From: Roseibium sediminicola | GTDB lineage: Bacteria > Pseudomonadota > Alphaproteobacteria > Rhizobiales > Stappiaceae | NCBI RefSeq assembly: GCF_023156505.1 | Contig: NZ_JALNMJ010000016.1 | Location: forward strand, 62,001 to 126,000 | Direction: 5' to 3' | Length of the DNA stretch: 64,000 nt | In this document: piece by piece, positions 45,867 to 54,970 of the stretch | How the letters are laid out: every line of letters starts with the position of its first letter | Position numbering within the stretch: the stretch's first letter is position 1 | Program-made: the position numbers and the translations under genes | The notes under the pieces: model-generated | What the model saw: the letters and a program-made list of their open reading frames with translations, nothing else | Databases searched by the model: none | Told to the model about the DNA's origin: nothing

Positions 45867-46136
45867 CTAGGGTCAGGACCCATTCATTTGAGTGAAATGG
45901 TAGGGATGAATTTGTTCGGATACGAGGCGCAAAGCTGCAGGAAACCGTCCGGTTTCCAAAGATTTGCAACGACGTTGCCGGGCGAATTCACCCTATCCCG
46001 GAGCGACGCAAAAACGGCTTTGATTTGCTGCGTCAAACCGCTCAACCGGGCAGGAAGCCCGCTTTTCGCGCTTTTCCTTGCAACTCGTTGCCGTTTGTTG
46101 CGCCATTTCGACCAAATTAATGAGTCCTGACCCTAA
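45867..46136. mobile_element. MITE-like element, about 262 bp, copy A
   Basis: Flanked by CTAG (45867-45870) and CTAA (46133-46136). The ends GGTCAGGACCCATT and AATGAGTCCTGACC are inverted repeats. The interior contains palindromes such as GGAAACCGTCCGGTTTCC. It differs from copy B (56136-56404) at eight internal substitutions and one single-base indel. An 80-codon ORF inside is not conserved between the copies. It sits between the L,D-transpeptidase gene and sfsA, which converge here. Confidence 0.85.
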
Positions 46137-46140
46137 GTTC

Positions 46141-46845
46141 TCAGTCGATCGCTATTGTCACCGCTTTGACCGCATCGATGCCGTCCAGGCGCACATCGCA
46201 GCCGATGGCGTAGGCCTCGACACCGGCGGCACGTGCGGCCTCGAAGGCGGCCGCGTAGGCCGGATCAATGTCGCCCGCCAGGCTGATCCGGTCGCAGTCC
46301 GGACGTTGGACCAGAAACACCATCGCGGCCCGGTGTCCTTCCGCCACCATATCGGCGAGTTCCGCCAGATGCTTGGCGCCGCGCGCGGTCACGCTGTCGG
46401 GAAATTCCGCAAGCCCCGGCTGGCGCATCAGGTGCACGTTCTTGACCTCGACATAGGTCCGTGCACCCTCGCTGCGTTCCAGGAGAATATCGATCCGGGA
46501 ATTCTTGCCGTATTTGACCTCCCGGCGCAGGCTGTCATAGCCGGTCAGCCCTTCAATGCGTCCGGCTTCGAGCGCCTCCTCCACCAGCTTGTTGGGATGT
46601 GCGGTGTTGATGCCGACAAGCGCGCCGTCCGCCTCGATCACTTCCCAGGAATATTTGAGCTTGCGCTTGGGATTGTCCGACTGCGACAGCCAGACCCTGG
46701 AGCCGGGTTCCTTCAGGCCGAGCATGGATCCCGGATTGGCGCAATGGGCTGTAATGGCACCGCCGTCATCCAGAAGCACATCGGCGAGAAAACGCTTGTA
46801 CCGTTTTACGAGACGGCCGCTGACGAGAGGCGCTGAAAATTTCAT
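46141..46845 (-). CDS. sfsA: SfsA nuclease
   Basis: A 234-aa DNA/RNA-binding protein of the SfsA family, originally named sugar fermentation stimulation protein and reported as a nuclease. Visible features: [37 protein letters not shown] and [25 protein letters not shown], where the acidic/Lys cluster is nuclease-like. ATG at 46845 follows AAGGA. Its 3' end lies 4 bp from mobile element copy A. Confidence 0.92.
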   Translation of the reverse strand: MKFSAPLVSGRLVKRYKRFLADVLLDDGGAITAHCANPGSMLGLKEPGSRVWLSQSDNPKRKLKYSWEVIEADGALVGINTAHPNKLVEEALEAGRIEGLTGYDSLRREVKYGKNSRIDILLERSEGARTYVEVKNVHLMRQPGLAEFPDSVTARGAKHLAELADMVAEGHRAAMVFLVQRPDCDRISLAGDIDPAYAAAFEAARAAGVEAYAIGCDVRLDGIDAVKAVTIAID

Positions 46846-46886
46846 GCCGGACAATCCTTGCTTCAAATGAAAAGAGCGGAACCGGC

Positions 46887-48332
46887 CTACTTGGACCAGA
46901 AATCCGGATCAAGCAGAACCAGGACGGTGAACAATTCGAGACGGCCCACCAGCATGGCAAAGGACAAAAGCCATTTGGCGCCATCGGGCAGCGGTGCGAA
47001 ATGACCGGCGGGACCGATCATGTGACCGAGACCCGGGCCGACATTGCCGACGGACGTGGCGGCGGCGGAAATCGCGGTCACCAGATCCAGGTCGAAAAAC
47101 GACAGGGCCACCGTGATGATGCCGACGGAGCCCATATAGACCACCAGGAAGGCCAGAACCGAGAAGGACAGTTCCGGTGTCAGGCGTGTGCCGCCATATT
47201 CCTCGGACATGATCCGGTGCGGACGCACCATGCGGCGCAGATGCGCGCGCACCGTCCCGAAAAATACCAGGAAGCGGAAAATCTTGATGCCGCCCGTCGT
47301 CGACCCCGTACAGCCGCCGACGAACATCAGCAGCAGGGTGATGCCGATGACGGGCGCGCCCCATTGCGAAAAATCGCCAAGCGCGTAGCCCGTTCCGGTG
47401 ACAATGGAGACCACGTTGAAGGTTGCCCGCAGCAAAGCCTCGTCGAACGGGAAATGCATGTTGATGCCGAGATAGACCGTCAGGGTCAGTGAGACCAGAG
47501 CCAGGAAACCGATCAGCGCCCGAACCTGCGGATCGCGCCACAGCTGCAGCGGATGCCCGCGCAGCGCCTGCACAATCAGAACGAACGGTAAGGCCCCGAT
47601 CACCATGAAAACAATCGCGACCCAGCCCGAGGCCGGGTTGGTGAAATAGCCAAAGGACAGGTCATGGGTGGAAAACCCGCCCGTCGCAATGGTGGTGAGG
47701 GCGTGGTTGAACGCGTCGAACAGCTGAATGCCGGTGGCCAGATAGGCCGCGATGCAGGAGACGGTCAGGAACAGATAGGCCAGGCCGATCAGCCGGATCA
47801 GCTCCACGGAGCGGCTGACGATCTTTTCGGACCGGTCGGAACTCTCGCTCTGGAACAGCTGCATTCCGCCGATCCTGAGGAACGGCAGCAGCACGATCGC
47901 CATGACGACGATGCCGATGCCGCCCATCCACTGCATCAGCGAGCGCCAGACCAGAAGCCCCGGCGGCAGACCGTCGAGACCGGTCAGCACGGTGGAACCG
48001 GTGGTGGTAAAGCCGGACACGGCCTCAAATACCGCATCCGCATAGCCAACTCCGAGCCACAGGAACGGCAGGGCTCCGAAAGCCGGAAGCGTGGTCCAGG
48101 CCAGGGTGGTGAGAATGAAGGTCTGACGCGTATCGAGCCCCTCGCGCAGGGAGCCGCCGACGGCAATCGACAGCAGCATACCGACCATGCCGGTCAAAAG
48201 CGCCGAAAAGACAAAGGCCTGCCAGTCCGCGTTTTTCTGGGCAACATCGACAATCGCCGGGATAAGCATGGCGGTTGCCAGGCCGACATACAGGAAGCCG
48301 AGGACATTCAATACGGGTCGGAGAGAAATCAA
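46887..48332 (-). CDS. trkH: TrkH-family potassium transporter membrane subunit
   Basis: A 481-aa inner-membrane K+ uptake subunit with four pore-loop repeats (for example [14 protein letters not shown] and [32 protein letters not shown]). It works with a cytoplasmic TrkA regulator not seen here. I place the start at TTG 48332 because the following [17 protein letters not shown] matches the family N-terminus; a GTG at 48383 would add 17 unusual residues. Confidence 0.93.
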   Translation of the reverse strand: MISLRPVLNVLGFLYVGLATAMLIPAIVDVAQKNADWQAFVFSALLTGMVGMLLSIAVGGSLREGLDTRQTFILTTLAWTTLPAFGALPFLWLGVGYADAVFEAVSGFTTTGSTVLTGLDGLPPGLLVWRSLMQWMGGIGIVVMAIVLLPFLRIGGMQLFQSESSDRSEKIVSRSVELIRLIGLAYLFLTVSCIAAYLATGIQLFDAFNHALTTIATGGFSTHDLSFGYFTNPASGWVAIVFMVIGALPFVLIVQALRGHPLQLWRDPQVRALIGFLALVSLTLTVYLGINMHFPFDEALLRATFNVVSIVTGTGYALGDFSQWGAPVIGITLLLMFVGGCTGSTTGGIKIFRFLVFFGTVRAHLRRMVRPHRIMSEEYGGTRLTPELSFSVLAFLVVYMGSVGIITVALSFFDLDLVTAISAAATSVGNVGPGLGHMIGPAGHFAPLPDGAKWLLSFAMLVGRLELFTVLVLLDPDFWSK

Positions 48333-48622
48333 ACGGCAATCATCCCAATAAACCGGACTGGACGGTTCCCAAGTCGTCCGCACGGCCTGACTTGACCGCC
48401 TCTGCCCACCGTCCTACCCGCTTTCGGGGCATTTTCCAATGGGGCGCGCGCGCCTTCCCCGGAAGATGCCTTCCCCGACGTGCAGATCCTTTCTCCCTGG
48501 CCGACAACTTCCCCTGCGGAACAACCGATTTTATCGACGCGCGTTCAGGATTTCGTAGCGAATACCGATTACTTTTACGTGCTATGTTGGAAAAAGCTCC
48601 ATATACGTGAAAATGACAAGGA

Positions 48623-50827
48623 TTGAGTGAAATTTCGCAGCTGGGTCTACACACGCTTGTATTCCGGATAAGTTGTATTCTGGTCATAATGGTGCTCTGC
48701 AGCATCGGCCTGGTTTCGGGGCTGAGCTATTATGAACTCTCCAAAACGACACAGGAGAATTCCACCATCCGGATAGACCGCGCGGCCCGCGCAGCCGTCG
48801 CGATCCTCTGTTATGGCACGAATTCCGTGTTTCATCCGGAGTTCGACGAAGCAGGCAATCCCCTGTCCCTTCACGTTGCAGAAGCGGCCGGAACCTCGGC
48901 GTTGGCCCCCAGCGAAACACTGGACAAGCTGATGGCGGCCATCGGCAAAACCAATCAGGGCGCCGCCAACCTGTTTGCATGGAACGGAAGCGCGCAGTCC
49001 TTCGACCGCTTCGCCACCACCTTCAGGTCACCAGATGGCGGGCCGCCTCCGGCCTTTTCCATCCGTCACGGCCATCCGGCCTTTGCCAGCCTGGCGAAAG
49101 GACACCCCTTTGTCGGCAACGTTCCCGTGCAGGGCCGGCTGCGGTTGGCTTATCTGACGCCGATCCTGGCCCCCGGTGGCGGCGTCGCGGGAGCCATTGC
49201 GGTCGATGTCGGCTGGGTGGACGATCTGACGCTGGCGGAAAACCGCCTGAAGACCCGGATCACGACCGCTGCCATTATCATTCTGACCGCCGTCATTCTC
49301 ATCGGCGGCCTGTTGTTGCGCCTGGAATTGCGCCCCTTGCGCCAGCTCGCCCGGACCGCCGACGAGCTCGCGGGCGGGGACCAGCCGACTAGCATCCCCT
49401 TTACCGAGCGCAAGGACGAGATCGGTGACCTCGCCCATGGGCTTGAGAAAGTCAACGACCTCCAGGACAAACTCCGCAAGCTTGCCTACACCGATCCGGT
49501 CACAACGGCCGGCAACAGAACCCGCTATTTCTCGGACCTGAGCAAGGCGCTCAAGCGAGCCAGACAGGAAAACTACTCGGCCTCGCTCATACATCTGGAC
49601 TTCAACGGCTTTGCCAAAGTGAACGACATTTTTGGCCAGCAGGTGGGCAATCGTGTCCTCCTGCAGGCCTATGCGAGACTGGCCAGCATATTCGGCCCCA
49701 GCGCCAAGATTGCGCGCATTTCCGCCGACGATTTCTGCATCATCCTTCCCTTCGACAACAAAGGCGCCATCGCCGAGGACTATGCCGTCCAGGCGCTCGA
49801 CCTTCTTTCCTCGCCGTTTCATCTGGAAGAAGGCGAGATCCGTGTCGAGCCGAGCATCGGCATCGCGCTTCTGCCGCAGGATGCCGAAGACGCCGAAACC
49901 GCGCACCGGGTCGCCGGTCTGGCGCTCCGAGCCGCCAAGGACAAGGAAGGCACGCGCTACGTCTTCTTCTCTCCACCTTTGAATGAGCGTATCCAGAAGG
50001 AGATGTTGACGGAAACCCTGCTGCGCGCCGCCTTGAAGACCAGACAGCTTGAATTGCACTATCAGCCGCAGGTCAGCCCTGCTGACGGACACCTGCTGGG
50101 CTTGGAGGCGCTTATCCGCTGGCCAAGCGAAAAACGCGGTTTCATCCCGCCGGGCGAGTTCATACCGGTCGCGGAGAAAACCGGTCTTGTCATAGAACTC
50201 GGCCAATATGTCCTGGAAGCCGCCTGTGCCCAAGCCGCCAAATGGCGTTTGTCGGAATTTGACTTCGGTCACATCTCGATCAATGTGTCCCCCCTGCAGT
50301 TCCGACAGCCGAGCTTCGCCGCAACGGTGCGGCGGGCATTGGAGGACTATGATCTGCCGGCCAATAAGTTGTGCCTGGAAGTCACGGAAAACGTCTTTGT
50401 CGACACCAGCGAACAGACCGTGCTTGACATCCTGTCCGAGCTGCAGGAGATCGGCGTTCAGTTGTCGCTGGATGACTTCGGTTCCGGTTACTCCTCCCTG
50501 ATCTATCTGCATCGGCTGCCCTTCCAGGAACTCAAGATCGATCGCGCCTTCATCGCCGAGGCGGACTTGACCCCGCAGAGGGAACACCTCTTTCAAGGCA
50601 TTGTCGGCCTCGCTCGCAGCCTGGGTCTGCGCGTGATTGCCGAAGGCGCGGAGACTGAAGGAGAATTCACGCTGGCAATCAGGCATGGCTGCGATGCGTT
50701 GCAGGGCTATTTCTGCGCGCCGGCGGTTCCCGCCGACGAGGTCCAGATCCGGCTCAAAGCTTTTCAAGGCGAATTGTCCGCTCGCCTTGGCTCGCCTGCC
50801 GGACACTCGGTCAAGAAGCGTGCCTAG
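48623..50827 (+). CDS. GGDEF/EAL protein, degenerate GGDEF with intact EAL
   Basis: A 734-aa inner-membrane c-di-GMP protein. A helix at about 12-32, a periplasmic region to about 215, a second helix near 218-240, a HAMP-like linker, then GGDEF (about 285-440) and EAL (about 470-715). The GGDEF motif reads S-A-D-D-F (near residue 367), lacking the catalytic glycines, so it probably does not make c-di-GMP. EAL is intact (LEALIRW near 493, DDFGSGYSSLIYL, ELKIDRAFI), so it should hydrolyse c-di-GMP. The start is a TTG at 48623 and uncertain. Confidence 0.87.
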   Translation: MSEISQLGLHTLVFRISCILVIMVLCSIGLVSGLSYYELSKTTQENSTIRIDRAARAAVAILCYGTNSVFHPEFDEAGNPLSLHVAEAAGTSALAPSETLDKLMAAIGKTNQGAANLFAWNGSAQSFDRFATTFRSPDGGPPPAFSIRHGHPAFASLAKGHPFVGNVPVQGRLRLAYLTPILAPGGGVAGAIAVDVGWVDDLTLAENRLKTRITTAAIIILTAVILIGGLLLRLELRPLRQLARTADELAGGDQPTSIPFTERKDEIGDLAHGLEKVNDLQDKLRKLAYTDPVTTAGNRTRYFSDLSKALKRARQENYSASLIHLDFNGFAKVNDIFGQQVGNRVLLQAYARLASIFGPSAKIARISADDFCIILPFDNKGAIAEDYAVQALDLLSSPFHLEEGEIRVEPSIGIALLPQDAEDAETAHRVAGLALRAAKDKEGTRYVFFSPPLNERIQKEMLTETLLRAALKTRQLELHYQPQVSPADGHLLGLEALIRWPSEKRGFIPPGEFIPVAEKTGLVIELGQYVLEAACAQAAKWRLSEFDFGHISINVSPLQFRQPSFAATVRRALEDYDLPANKLCLEVTENVFVDTSEQTVLDILSELQEIGVQLSLDDFGSGYSSLIYLHRLPFQELKIDRAFIAEADLTPQREHLFQGIVGLARSLGLRVIAEGAETEGEFTLAIRHGCDALQGYFCAPAVPADEVQIRLKAFQGELSARLGSPAGHSVKKRA

Positions 50828-50845
50828 CGTACAGGGGCCAGGCGT

Positions 50846-51325
50846 TTATCCGGACAGTTTCCCGGTCATCAGGATCGGGGCGGCATCAAGCTGATGCGCA
50901 TTCATCATTTCAGCGATGCGTTCGATGGCCGATACCAGCTGTTTGCGGTCCTCCGACGAGAGGGCGTCGAATTTCTTTTCGAATTCGTCGTGCAACAAAC
51001 CCGGCAGATCGGAGGCGACAACCTCCCCCTGGCTGGTCAGTCTGGCATGGACGATTCGGCGATCCGAGATCGACCGATAGCGTTCGATCAGTCCCTTTTC
51101 CTCGAGTTTGTCGAGAATGGTCACAACAGTTGCCGAGCTGAGATCCGCGTTTGCCGAGAGGGCTTTCGTAGTAACCTCCCCGAGGTCACGAATGCCTTGT
51201 AAGACAACAATTTGCGGGATTGTCAGACCGGTCTGCCTGGACACCTCCCTGGAGCGCAGATCAATGGCCCGTACGATCTTACGGATGGCCTTGACCACTT
51301 GCGATGACTCCATCGCCTGCATCAT
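50846..51325 (-). CDS. MarR-family regulator divergent from NAGGN operon
   Basis: A ~159-aa cytoplasmic winged-helix repressor or activator (helix-turn-helix around TTKALSANADLSSATVVTILDKLEEKGLIERYRSISDRRIVHARLT). I use the ATG at 51325 after GAGG; ATG 51340 would abut the operator. It diverges from asnO, with a 21-bp palindrome between. A MarR-type gene beside this operon is also seen in Pseudomonas. The open frame continues another 3.5 kb through asnO in antisense and is not coding there. Confidence 0.87.
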   Translation of the reverse strand: MMQAMESSQVVKAIRKIVRAIDLRSREVSRQTGLTIPQIVVLQGIRDLGEVTTKALSANADLSSATVVTILDKLEEKGLIERYRSISDRRIVHARLTSQGEVVASDLPGLLHDEFEKKFDALSSEDRKQLVSAIERIAEMMNAHQLDAAPILMTGKLSG

Positions 51326-51340
51326 TACACCTCTATTCAT

Positions 51341-51369
51341 TTGAACTCTAATGATTAGAGTTCTATATA
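51341..51369 (+). promoter_or_regulatory. Promoter of NAGGN operon
   Basis: TTGAAC (51341-51346) and TATATA (51364-51369) with exactly 17 bp between them resemble sigma-70 -35 and -10 boxes. A transcript would start near 51376, about 30 bp before the asnO ATG. Confidence 0.65.
51343..51363. promoter_or_regulatory. MarR-type operator palindrome
   Basis: Perfect 10-bp arms GAACTCTAAT and ATTAGAGTTC around a single central base. It fills the spacer between the -35 and -10 boxes of the asnO promoter and ends 3 bp from the first possible marR ATG, so binding should block both directions. Confidence 0.75.
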
Positions 51370-51406
51370 GTGCTCGTCTTTTCAAGCAACGGAGAAATTT
51401 GTCAAT

Positions 51407-53182
51407 ATGTGCGGCATTTGCGGCGAAGTGGTTTTTGGGGATGCGCAAGCGGATGTGGTCCGGGTTTCTCGGATGGCGGACGCAATGGAAGCGCGCGGGC
51501 CGGACGGCATGGGTGTCACCCAACGCGGCCGGGTTGCTTTCGGACATCGGCGCCTCAGGATCATCGACTTGAGCGAACGCGGCGCCCAGCCGATGACCGA
51601 CATGGCGCTCGGCCTGTCGCTGGTCTTCAACGGCTGCATCTACAATTACCAGGAGCTGCGTGAGGAGCTGACCGGCAAGGGTTATGCGTTCTTTTCCACC
51701 AGCGACACCGAAGTCATTCTCAAAGCCTGGGCCGAATGGGGCAAGGACTGCTTTTCCCGTTTTCACGGCATGTTCGCCATTGCCATCCATGAGCATGAAA
51801 GCGGCCGCATCCACCTGGCGCGCGACCGGTTCGGCATCAAGCCGTTTTACCTGAGCGAAGCCGGAGGCCGCCTCGCCTTTGCCTCCTCCCTGCCCGCTCT
51901 GCTGGCCGGCGGCAACATCGACACGTCGATCGACCGGGTCGCGCTGCACCACTATATGAGCTGGCACGCGGTCGTGCCCGCTCCGCGCACGATCCTCAGC
52001 GGCGTGCGCAAACTGCCTGCCGCCACGGTGCGCACGCTTGAGCGAGACGGCTCCGCCAGCGACTACACCTATTGGGCTCCCGGCTTTGAAAAATCGGCCG
52101 AAGACCTTGCCCGCAGCGCGGACGATTGGCGCGACATGGTTCTGGAAAGCCTGCGCACGGCCGTCCGCCGGCGCATGGTCGCCGACGTGCCGGTCGGCGT
52201 GCTCCTCTCCGGCGGCGTCGATTCCAGCCTGATCGTCGGCCTCCTCGCCGAAGAGGGCCAGAAGGGCCTGGCGACCTTTTCGATCGGCTTTGAGGAGGCC
52301 CATGGCGAGAAGGGCGACGAATTCCAGTATTCGGACTTGATCGCCGACCACTACGGCACCAATCACAACCAGATCTTCATCCCGTCCTCGCAGCTGCAGG
52401 AAAACCTGCCCGGAGCGATCCGGGCGATGTCGGAACCGATGGTCTCCTACGACAATATCGGCTTCTACCTGCTGTCCCGGGAGGTCTCGAAACACATCAA
52501 GGTGGTCCAGTCCGGCCAGGGCGCTGACGAGGTCTTTGCCGGCTATCACTGGTATCCGAAATTGCAGGGATCCAACCGGCCGGCCCAGGACTATGCCGCC
52601 GCCTTTTTCGACCGCACGGAAGAACAGATGGCCGAGGCCGTCTCTCCGGCCTATCGCTGCGACCGCGACGAGAGCCTTGCCTTTGCCGAGGCCCATTTCG
52701 CGCAAACCGGAGCAGAGGACCCGGTCGACAAGGCGCTCCGCCTCGACACCAACGTCATGCTGGTGGACGACCCGGTCAAACGGGTCGACAATCATTCCAT
52801 GGCCTGGGGCCTTGAGGCGCGCGTGCCTTTCCTGGATCATGAGCTGGTCGAACTTGCCGGGCGCATCCCGGCGGAGTTCAAGCTCGCCCAGGAGGGCAAA
52901 GGCGTGTTGAAGGAAGCCGCCCGTAAGGTGATCCCGAGCGCGGTGATCGACCGCCCGAAAGGCTATTTCCCCGTGCCGGCTCTCAAATACATCCAGGGCG
53001 ACTATCTGGACATGGTGCGCGACACGCTTTCCAGCCAGGCGGCACGGGAACGTGGCCTGTTCAACCAGGCCTATCTCGACAAGCTCTACGCCGACCCGAC
53101 CAAATACATCACGCCCCTGCGCGGTTCCGAACTCTGGCAGGTCGCCCTTCTGGAAATGTGGCTGCAGGCACAGGAGGTCTGA
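51407..53182 (+). CDS. asnO: N-acetylglutaminylglutamine amidotransferase
   Basis: An asparagine-synthetase-like enzyme that amidates N-acetylglutaminylglutamine to the osmolyte NAGGN. The 591-aa protein starts with the class II glutaminase nucleophile Cys2 (MCGICGEVVF) and has the ATP-PPase loop LLSGGVDSSLIVG near residue 267, with EYEFH-like later segments (GLEARVPFLDHELVELA). ATG at 51407 follows GGAGA. It begins a three-gene osmolyte operon regulated by the adjacent MarR. Confidence 0.92.
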   Translation: MCGICGEVVFGDAQADVVRVSRMADAMEARGPDGMGVTQRGRVAFGHRRLRIIDLSERGAQPMTDMALGLSLVFNGCIYNYQELREELTGKGYAFFSTSDTEVILKAWAEWGKDCFSRFHGMFAIAIHEHESGRIHLARDRFGIKPFYLSEAGGRLAFASSLPALLAGGNIDTSIDRVALHHYMSWHAVVPAPRTILSGVRKLPAATVRTLERDGSASDYTYWAPGFEKSAEDLARSADDWRDMVLESLRTAVRRRMVADVPVGVLLSGGVDSSLIVGLLAEEGQKGLATFSIGFEEAHGEKGDEFQYSDLIADHYGTNHNQIFIPSSQLQENLPGAIRAMSEPMVSYDNIGFYLLSREVSKHIKVVQSGQGADEVFAGYHWYPKLQGSNRPAQDYAAAFFDRTEEQMAEAVSPAYRCDRDESLAFAEAHFAQTGAEDPVDKALRLDTNVMLVDDPVKRVDNHSMAWGLEARVPFLDHELVELAGRIPAEFKLAQEGKGVLKEAARKVIPSAVIDRPKGYFPVPALKYIQGDYLDMVRDTLSSQAARERGLFNQAYLDKLYADPTKYITPLRGSELWQVALLEMWLQAQEV

Positions 53183-53185
53183 CAA

Positions 53186-54970
53186 TTGGCCGACAATGAG
53201 CAAACCCGGCCGAAACGTGCTTTCGACCATCGCCTCAAGCGCATGCGCGAACACGGTCTCAAGCCGGAATACCGCCTGGAACAGGAAACCGAGGCCCAGA
53301 AGGACCGCTACATCAATTGCGGCTGGGGACGACTGGTGTTTGCCAACACCTATCAGGCCACGGACAAGCTGGTCGAAGTGCTGCGCAACGAACGGCCCGA
53401 CCGGCGCGACATAGCGTTCTACGTCCGCGATCCGCATGTGCTGGTGGGCTCGGCACCGCAGGAGCTGTTCCTTGACCCGTCCCACACCTTCCGGCTTAAC
53501 CTGTCGACCTACCGCCCGGCGCGCAGCCGCCGCAAGGGGTTTACCGTCCGGCGCCTGTCCTCGCGCAGCGACGCCGAAGCGATCAACGAGCTCTATATCA
53601 GCCGGGGCATGGTGCCCGTGCCGCCGGAATTCTTCTGGTCGGATCTCGATCCGCGCACGACGACCATTCTCGTCGCGGAAGAAGACGACACCGGTACCAT
53701 CGTCGGCACCGCCATGGGCATCGATCACAACCGGGCCACCAATGGCGCGGATCAGGGCAGTTCGCTCTGGTGCCTCGCCGTCTCGCCGCAGGCGCGCTTT
53801 CCAGGTGTCGGCGAAGCGCTGGTGCGCCGCCTTGCGGAAGTCTTCAAGGGCAAGGGCGTGCCGCATATGGACCTGTCGGTCCTGCATGACAACGAGCTGG
53901 CCATCGGACTTTACGAGAAGCTCGGTTTCGAGCGCGTGCCCTATTTCACGGTCAAGCGCAAGAACACCATCAACGAGGCCCTGTTTGCAGGCCCAGCCCT
54001 GGAAGACAAGCTCAACCCCTACGCCACAATCATTGTCAACGAGGCAAGGCGGCGCGGCATCCAGACGGAGATCATCGACGCAGAGGGCGGCTTTTTCCGC
54101 CTCTCCTATGGCGGACGCTCCGTGGCCTGCCGGGAATCCCTGAGCGAGTTCACCAGCGCGGTCGCCATGTCGATTTGCGACGACAAGGCAACGACGCGCC
54201 GGATCGTCGAGCGCGCCGGCGTCGATGTGCCCGACCAGGTTCTGGCCGGCTCCGCCGACGAGATCTCGGCCTTTCTCGAAAAACACGGCTCGGTGGTCGT
54301 CAAGCCTGCGCGCGGCGAACAGGGCAAGGGCATCGCGATCGGCCTGACCACGGCCGAGGATGTCATGGAGGCCATCGACGTTGCCCGCACCTTTTCCAAC
54401 GACGTTCTGGTCGAGGAATGCGTCACCGGCCAGGACCTGCGCCTGGTGGTGATCGACTACAAGGTCGTCGCTGCGGCCCTGCGCAAGCCTGCGGAAATCA
54501 CTGGCAACGGCAAGGCCAGCATTCAGGAACTGATCGAATTCCAGTCCCGGCGGCGGGCTGCGGCCACAGGCGGCGAATCCAAAATCGTCATCGACGACGA
54601 GGTTCAGCGCTGCCTGAGCGCGAACGGGTTCACGCTGGAAGATATCCTGCCAGAGGGACAGAAACTCCCCGTGCGGCGCACGGCCAATCTGCACACCGGC
54701 GGCACCATTCATGATGTCACCGGCGAAACTCACCACACCTTGATCGATGCGGCCATCAAGGCGGCAAGGGCCATAGAAATTCCGGTCACGGGCATTGACT
54801 TGATGGTCAAAGACCCCCGACAACCGGAGTATCGCTTTATCGAAGCGAACGAGCGGCCGGGGCTGGCAAATCACGAACCGCAACCCACCGCCGAGCGTTT
54901 CGTTGATTTTCTTTTTCCCCTTTCGGTGCCGCAGCCCGTCAGGACGACCTTGAACAGAGCCGGGACATGA
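53186..54970 (+). CDS. ngg: N-acetylglutaminylglutamine synthetase (GNAT + ATP-grasp)
   Basis: A 594-aa bifunctional enzyme that makes N-acetylglutaminylglutamine. Residues ~115-265 form a GNAT acetyltransferase (SSLWCLAVSPQARFPGVGEALVRRLAEVFKG), and residues ~290-590 an ATP-grasp ligase (VVVKPARGEQGKGIAIGL, DVLVEECVTGQDLRLVVID, EYRFIEANERPGL). The start is TTG at 53186, with AGGAGGT just upstream, 3 bp after asnO. The end overlaps the next gene by 4 bp. Confidence 0.92.
   Translation: MADNEQTRPKRAFDHRLKRMREHGLKPEYRLEQETEAQKDRYINCGWGRLVFANTYQATDKLVEVLRNERPDRRDIAFYVRDPHVLVGSAPQELFLDPSHTFRLNLSTYRPARSRRKGFTVRRLSSRSDAEAINELYISRGMVPVPPEFFWSDLDPRTTTILVAEEDDTGTIVGTAMGIDHNRATNGADQGSSLWCLAVSPQARFPGVGEALVRRLAEVFKGKGVPHMDLSVLHDNELAIGLYEKLGFERVPYFTVKRKNTINEALFAGPALEDKLNPYATIIVNEARRRGIQTEIIDAEGGFFRLSYGGRSVACRESLSEFTSAVAMSICDDKATTRRIVERAGVDVPDQVLAGSADEISAFLEKHGSVVVKPARGEQGKGIAIGLTTAEDVMEAIDVARTFSNDVLVEECVTGQDLRLVVIDYKVVAAALRKPAEITGNGKASIQELIEFQSRRRAAATGGESKIVIDDEVQRCLSANGFTLEDILPEGQKLPVRRTANLHTGGTIHDVTGETHHTLIDAAIKAARAIEIPVTGIDLMVKDPRQPEYRFIEANERPGLANHEPQPTAERFVDFLFPLSVPQPVRTTLNRAGT

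Noticed and set aside
45888..46130. An 80-codon ORF inside mobile element copy A
   Set aside because: Not preserved in copy B because of a one-base indel, so it is unlikely to be a transposase fragment.
49028..50806. A long minus-strand ORF (592 codons)
   Set aside because: It lies wholly inside the GGDEF/EAL gene, whose motifs are unambiguous. Open antisense frames are common in GC-rich DNA.
50846..54883. A 1345-codon minus-strand ORF
   Set aside because: Only the last ~160 codons (marR) are real. The rest is the complement of asnO and ngg, which show clear enzyme motifs and ribosome-binding sites.
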